DNA from: Bacillota bacterium | GTDB taxonomy: Bacteria; Bacillota; Clostridia; Christensenellales; CAG-138 | Assembly (NCBI GenBank): GCA_023453725.1 | Contig: JAEXTB010000002.1 | Location: 1-9,692 of the forward strand | Direction: 5' to 3' | Length of the DNA stretch: 9,692 bases | Part shown: piece by piece, positions 6,070-9,692 of the stretch | How the letters are laid out: each line of letters opens with the position of its first letter | Position numbering within the stretch: the first letter of the stretch is position 1 | Made by a program: the position numbers and the translations under genes | The notes under the pieces: model-generated | Databases searched by the model: none | Seen by the model: only the letters and a program-made list of their open reading frames with translations | What the model was told of the DNA's origin: nothing

Positions 6070-7462
6070 ACCTGTACTGCTCATCGATTTTGGCAGCACC
6101 TACACCAAGATCACAGCGGTGGATCTTGGGGAAGAGCGGCTGCTGGGTACGGCGCAGAGCCATACCACCGTACAAACGGATATTGGCGAGGGGCTCTCCC
6201 AAGCCCTATCCATACTTGAAAGCCAGACGGGCAAGCTGGAATTTATCGCACGTTACGCCTGCTCCAGCGCTGCAGGAGGGCTAAACATGTGCGCCTGCGG
6301 TCTTGTGCCCGCGCTGACGGGCAAGGCCGCCAAGCTCGCCGCACTTGGCGCGGGGGCGAAGGTCGCAAAATGTTATTCCTACCAGCTGACCGGAGCGGAT
6401 ATCCTGGAGCTTGAACGCATCAGTCCAGATATCCTCCTGCTGACCGGCGGCACCGATGGCGGCGACAGCGCATGCATCCTGCACAACGCGCGGATGATCT
6501 CGCAAAGCGAGCTTGGTTGCCCCATTGTGCTGGCGGGGAACAGGAGCTGCGCCGAGGAGTGTGAAGAACTTCTCTCCGGCAAGCGGGTGTATGTCACCGC
6601 AAATGTGATGCCGCGCTTTAACGAATTGAATATCAAACCCGCGCAGGAGTGTATCCGTTCCATTTTTATGGAGCGGATTGTCTGCGCCAAGGGGTTAAGC
6701 GGCGCCCAAAGCTTGCTCGACGGTATTATCATGCCTACACCCGCAGCGGCACACCGGGCTCTGGAATTGCTCTCAAAGGGCTACATGGAGGAACCCGGCC
6801 TGGGGGAACTCATGGCCGTGGATCTGGGCGGCGCTACCACGGATGTGTACTCCATGGCCGGCGGCGAGCCGCGCCAGCCCAACACGTTTGTGAGCGGGCT
6901 TGTGGAACCTTACGCCAAGCGCTCCGTAGAGGGCGATATCGGCATGCGGTTTAGCGTAATTGGCATATTGGAAAGCGCGGGCAGAGAGCGCATCGCTGCC
7001 CTGACCGGGCTTGCGCCTGAAGAGGCTGAAGCCCGCGTGCGCTCGCTTGTTGCCGACCCTAAGTATCTGCCCCAAAGTGAGGAAGACATCAGGCTGGACG
7101 ATGCGCTCGCCTCGCTTGCGGTGGAAATCGCTTCGATAAGGCATGCAGGTACAATCGAAAGCGTATGCACCCCCATGGGGTGGTCGTACGTGCAGACAGG
7201 CAAGGACCTGCGCGATGTCACAAAACTGGTACTCACCGGCGGGGCGCTGATACGTTCAAAAAGCGTGACGCGGATTGCTGCCCACGCGCTTTATAGCAAA
7301 GAACAGCCGATGTCGCTCAGATCCATGCGGGCCGAGGTGCTGCTGGATGGGCAGTATATCTTAGCGACAATGGGGCTTTTGAGTGTTACCCATCCCGGCG
7401 CAGCGCTCCGGATATTGAAAAAGGAGTTAACGAGTTATGGATTTATACAACAGGAAGCTTAG
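6062..7462 (+). CDS. glmL: GlmL/MutL, ASKHA-family protein of the glutamate mutase operon
   Basis: A 466-residue soluble protein, about the length of clostridial MutL (near 460; unrelated to mismatch-repair MutL). The family always sits between the mutase genes and is thought to act as an ATP-dependent chaperone or reactivase for the B12 enzyme; its exact function is not firmly established. Actin-like ATPase motifs: phosphate-1 LLIDFGSTYTK (6-16), TGGTDGG (128-134), phosphate-2 DLGGATTDV (254-262) and an adenosine-type LTGGALIRS near 390. The start is TTG at 6062, preceded by AAGGAGG and overlapping the glmS stop, suggesting translational coupling; reading further upstream in frame gives only the shadow of glmS. 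The 3' end overlaps glmE by 26 bases. Confidence 0.93.
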   Translation: MAEPVLLIDFGSTYTKITAVDLGEERLLGTAQSHTTVQTDIGEGLSQALSILESQTGKLEFIARYACSSAAGGLNMCACGLVPALTGKAAKLAALGAGAKVAKCYSYQLTGADILELERISPDILLLTGGTDGGDSACILHNARMISQSELGCPIVLAGNRSCAEECEELLSGKRVYVTANVMPRFNELNIKPAQECIRSIFMERIVCAKGLSGAQSLLDGIIMPTPAAAHRALELLSKGYMEEPGLGELMAVDLGGATTDVYSMAGGEPRQPNTFVSGLVEPYAKRSVEGDIGMRFSVIGILESAGRERIAALTGLAPEEAEARVRSLVADPKYLPQSEEDIRLDDALASLAVEIASIRHAGTIESVCTPMGWSYVQTGKDLRDVTKLVLTGGALIRSKSVTRIAAHALYSKEQPMSLRSMRAEVLLDGQYILATMGLLSVTHPGAALRILKKELTSYGFIQQEA

Positions 7463-8885
7463 TGATCAGGCGTTCCATTCCATACGGGAGGACGTGCTCC
7501 GGCAATGGCCTACGGGTGCGGATGTGGATTTTGACCAGGGCGTGGCGTACCACAAGCAGCTTCCCGGCAGCAAAGTCTTTTCCGAAAAACTCAGACGCGC
7601 CGACGAGGCGGGCACAACGCTTGTACAGCCGCGTGCGGGCGTCGCCTGCATTGAGGATCACATCACACTGCTCAAATACCTGCAGGACAACGGCGAGGCC
7701 GATCTTTTGCCTACCACAATCGACAGCTACACGCGCCAAAACCGCTATGAGGAAGCGGAAAAGGGCATCCGTGAAACAGAACTGAATGGGAAATCCATGC
7801 TCAACGGCTTTCCGGGGGTCAACCACGGCGTGTCCGGCTGCCGCAGGATCATCGACGCTTTGGATACGCCCGTACAAGTGCGGCACGGTACGCCCGATGC
7901 CCGTCTGCTGGCGGAAATCAGTTACGCGGGCGGCTTTACCAGCTTTGAGGGCGGCGGTATTTCCTACAACATCCCTTATGCGAAGAATGCAACGCTGGAG
8001 CGCACCATCCGGGACTGGCAGTATGTAGACAGGCTTACGGGTATGTACGAGGAGGCGGGTGCGCCCATCAACCGCGAACCCTTCGGCCCGCTGACAGGCA
8101 CGCTGGTACCGCCCTGCATCTCCCACGCCGTGGCCATTATTGAAAGCCTGCTCGCAGCCGAGCAGGGCTGCCGCAACATCACGGTGGGGTACGGGCAGTG
8201 CGGGAACCTCGTGCAGGACGTTGCGGCGATACAGACGCTGCGCAGCCTGACTGCAGAGTATTTGGCACGGTACGGCTATGGCGATATCGCGCTCACGACG
8301 GTGATGCACCAGTGGATGGGCGGCTTCCCGCAGGACGAGGCGAAGGCGTTCGGCGTAATCGCGCTGGGCAGCGTGGCGGCCGTTCTAGCTAAAGCCACCA
8401 AAATCATTGTTAAAACGCCGCACGAAGCATTCGGGGTGCCCACCATGGAATCAAACGCCCAGGGCCTAAGATGCACCCGGCAGGTGATCTCTATGCTCAG
8501 CGACCAGAAGCTTGACGAAAACAGCCTGGCGTTGGAGCGCAGCATCATCGAAGCCGAGACCCGCTGCATACTCGATAAGTGCTTTGAACTGGGCGGGGGC
8601 GATATTGCGGTGGGGGCGGTGAACGCATTCGAGGCGGGCGTGCTGGATGTCCCATTCGCGCCCAGCAAATACAACAAGGGGCTGATGCTTCCCGCGCGTG
8701 ACAATGAGGGCGCCGTGCGCATGCTAAAGCCCGGCGCAATCCCGCTCTCGGCCGACCTAATGGAGTTCCATCGGGAAAAGATCGAGCGGCGCGCCCGGAT
8801 GGAGAACCGCAACGTCAGCTTCCAAATGGTGATCGACGATATCTATGCTGTGGGTAAGGGCCGCTTGGTCGGCCGCCCGCGCTAA
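7437..8885 (+). CDS. glmE: Glutamate mutase epsilon (E) subunit, catalytic
   Basis: Catalytic TIM-barrel subunit of AdoCbl-dependent glutamate mutase (EC 5.4.99.1), forming E2S2 with GlmS. The 482 residues match clostridial MutE (483). The substrate-binding residues known from the C. cochlearium enzyme are present at the same numbers: the arginine claw Arg66, Arg100 and Arg149, plus Glu171, Tyr177, Tyr181 and Lys326. Other conserved segments include FEGGGISYNIPY (170-181) and HQWMGGFPQDEAKAF (291-305). The ATG at 7437 has AAGGAG 10 bases upstream and lies inside the end of glmL, so translation is probably coupled. Nothing suggests inactivation. A 57-base AT-rich gap without a terminator separates it from mal. 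Confidence 0.97.
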   Translation: MDLYNRKLSDQAFHSIREDVLRQWPTGADVDFDQGVAYHKQLPGSKVFSEKLRRADEAGTTLVQPRAGVACIEDHITLLKYLQDNGEADLLPTTIDSYTRQNRYEEAEKGIRETELNGKSMLNGFPGVNHGVSGCRRIIDALDTPVQVRHGTPDARLLAEISYAGGFTSFEGGGISYNIPYAKNATLERTIRDWQYVDRLTGMYEEAGAPINREPFGPLTGTLVPPCISHAVAIIESLLAAEQGCRNITVGYGQCGNLVQDVAAIQTLRSLTAEYLARYGYGDIALTTVMHQWMGGFPQDEAKAFGVIALGSVAAVLAKATKIIVKTPHEAFGVPTMESNAQGLRCTRQVISMLSDQKLDENSLALERSIIEAETRCILDKCFELGGGDIAVGAVNAFEAGVLDVPFAPSKYNKGLMLPARDNEGAVRMLKPGAIPLSADLMEFHREKIERRARMENRNVSFQMVIDDIYAVGKGRLVGRPR

Positions 8886-8942
8886 TAATAATTTCAATAT
8901 ATTGGATGAGCAATATTCTCCATTCGTATAAGGAGGAAAAAC

Positions 8943-9692
8943 ATGCGGATTAAAAAAGTGTTGTACGCTGGCGGACGTACCGGGTTCTTTTTTGACGATC
9001 AGAAGGCCATCAAGGCCGGGGCCGCGGCAGACGGGGAGGCATATTTGGGCAAGCCCTGCACAGAGGGATTCTCTGCCGTGCGCCAAGCGGGCGAGTCCGT
9101 GTCCGTACTTCTGCTGCTGGAGGACGGTCAGCTCGCCTGGGGGGACTGCGCCGCCGTGCAATACTCCGGCACGGGCGGCAGGGATCCGCTGTTTCTGGCG
9201 CAAACGTTTATTCCGGTCATGGAGGCGTATGTCACCCCCGCGCTGGAAGGGCAAAAAATCACCACATTCCGCGATATGGCGGAGAAAATTGAAGGCATCG
9301 TCACGGCGCAAGGGACGCGCCTTCATACCGCCATCCGCTACGGCGTGACTCAGGCGCTGCTTGATGCGGTGGCAAAATCAACAGGCAGGCTCATGTGCCG
9401 GGTCATTGCCGATGAATACGGCTGCACAATGTCCGATCGGCTCATCCCCATATTCACCCAGTCCGGCGATAACAGGTACGCCAACGCCGACAAGATGATC
9501 CTAAAAGGCGCGCAGGTTCTCCCCCATGCGCTCATCAATAACGTGGACGCCAAGCTGGGCAGGCACGGCGAGCTGCTATTAGAATACGTCGGCTGGCTCA
9601 GGGAGCGGATCCTCAAGCTTCGCCCGTCTGAAGGCTATGCCCCCGTGCTGCACATCGACGTGTACGGCACCATCGGGCAGGTGTTCGGGAAT
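8943..9692 (+). CDS. mal: Methylaspartate ammonia-lyase (beta-methylaspartase), C-terminus beyond window
   Basis: Enolase-superfamily lyase (EC 4.3.1.2) that removes ammonia from (2S,3S)-3-methylaspartate to give mesaconate, the step after glutamate mutase. The 250 residues seen align throughout with the 413-residue C. tetanomorphum enzyme, offset by one: TGFFFDDQ (13-20), GDCAAVQYSG (67-76), RLHTAIRYG (126-134), Gln173 in TQSGDNRY, catalytic His195 in LPHALINN (His194 there) and the first Mg ligand Asp239 in HIDVYGTIG (237-245; Asp238 there). The second catalytic residue (Lys331) and remaining metal ligands lie past the right edge. The ATG at 8943 has a near-perfect AAGGAGG (8930-8936) 6 bases upstream. 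No promoter or terminator is obvious in the gap before it, so it is probably co-transcribed with glmE. Confidence 0.97.
   Translation, partial: MRIKKVLYAGGRTGFFFDDQKAIKAGAAADGEAYLGKPCTEGFSAVRQAGESVSVLLLLEDGQLAWGDCAAVQYSGTGGRDPLFLAQTFIPVMEAYVTPALEGQKITTFRDMAEKIEGIVTAQGTRLHTAIRYGVTQALLDAVAKSTGRLMCRVIADEYGCTMSDRLIPIFTQSGDNRYANADKMILKGAQVLPHALINNVDAKLGRHGELLLEYVGWLRERILKLRPSEGYAPVLHIDVYGTIGQVFGN

Noticed and set aside
7443..8309. A 288-codon open frame on the minus strand
   Set aside because: It is the antisense shadow of glmE, whose sense product carries every known catalytic residue.
8757..9326. A 189-codon minus-strand open frame across the glmE-mal junction
   Set aside because: It lies opposite two well-identified genes and shows no recognisable protein features.
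1..9692. CRISPR array, tRNA, rRNA or insertion sequence
   Set aside because: No regularly spaced repeats, cloverleaf sequences, rRNA segments or transposase frames with terminal inverted repeats were seen on either strand.

Overview
The window looks like chromosome from an anaerobic Bacillota bacterium of the class Clostridia. The main reason is a gene cluster for glutamate fermentation by the methylaspartate pathway, in the order known from Clostridium tetanomorphum and C. cochlearium. The AGGAGG-type ribosome binding sites, the Uup-like ABC-F ATPase and a small protein resembling DUF2691 also fit Bacillota. No species can be assigned.

Left part (1-2218, minus strand): the N-terminal 498 residues of a Uup-like ABC-F ATPase run off the left edge. 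Upstream of it lie a small AT-rich DUF2691-like gene and, directly before that, a stop-interrupted open frame that may be the remnant of another gene. Centre-left (2219-4085, plus strand): a leader with a plausible extended -10 promoter, then a complete prfC (release factor 3), then a strong hairpin terminator shared with the convergent LysR gene.

Right part (4115-9692): a LysR-type regulator on the minus strand diverges from the operon glmS-glmL-glmE-mal on the plus strand. GlmS and GlmE form adenosylcobalamin-dependent glutamate mutase (L-glutamate to (2S,3S)-3-methylaspartate). GlmL is the associated ASKHA-family ATPase, thought to maintain or reactivate the mutase. Mal (3-methylaspartate ammonia-lyase, cut by the right edge) removes ammonia to give mesaconate. 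The first three genes overlap and look translationally coupled.

The most interesting part is the 605-base control region between the LysR gene and glmS. Its LysR-proximal, AT-rich half carries operator-like dyads and a candidate lysR promoter. Its GC-rich half resembles a cobalamin riboswitch in the sense orientation for the operon: a conserved 3' end like AAGCCRGGAGACCUGCC, a P5-like GCTGCCCGC, a closing stem that compensates for the deviating 3' end, and alternative downstream pairings. If correct, an AdoCbl-dependent catabolic enzyme is controlled by both a LysR protein and its own cofactor. The aptamer is divergent (no clear GCCACUG box), so this is a hypothesis that a covariance-model search would settle.
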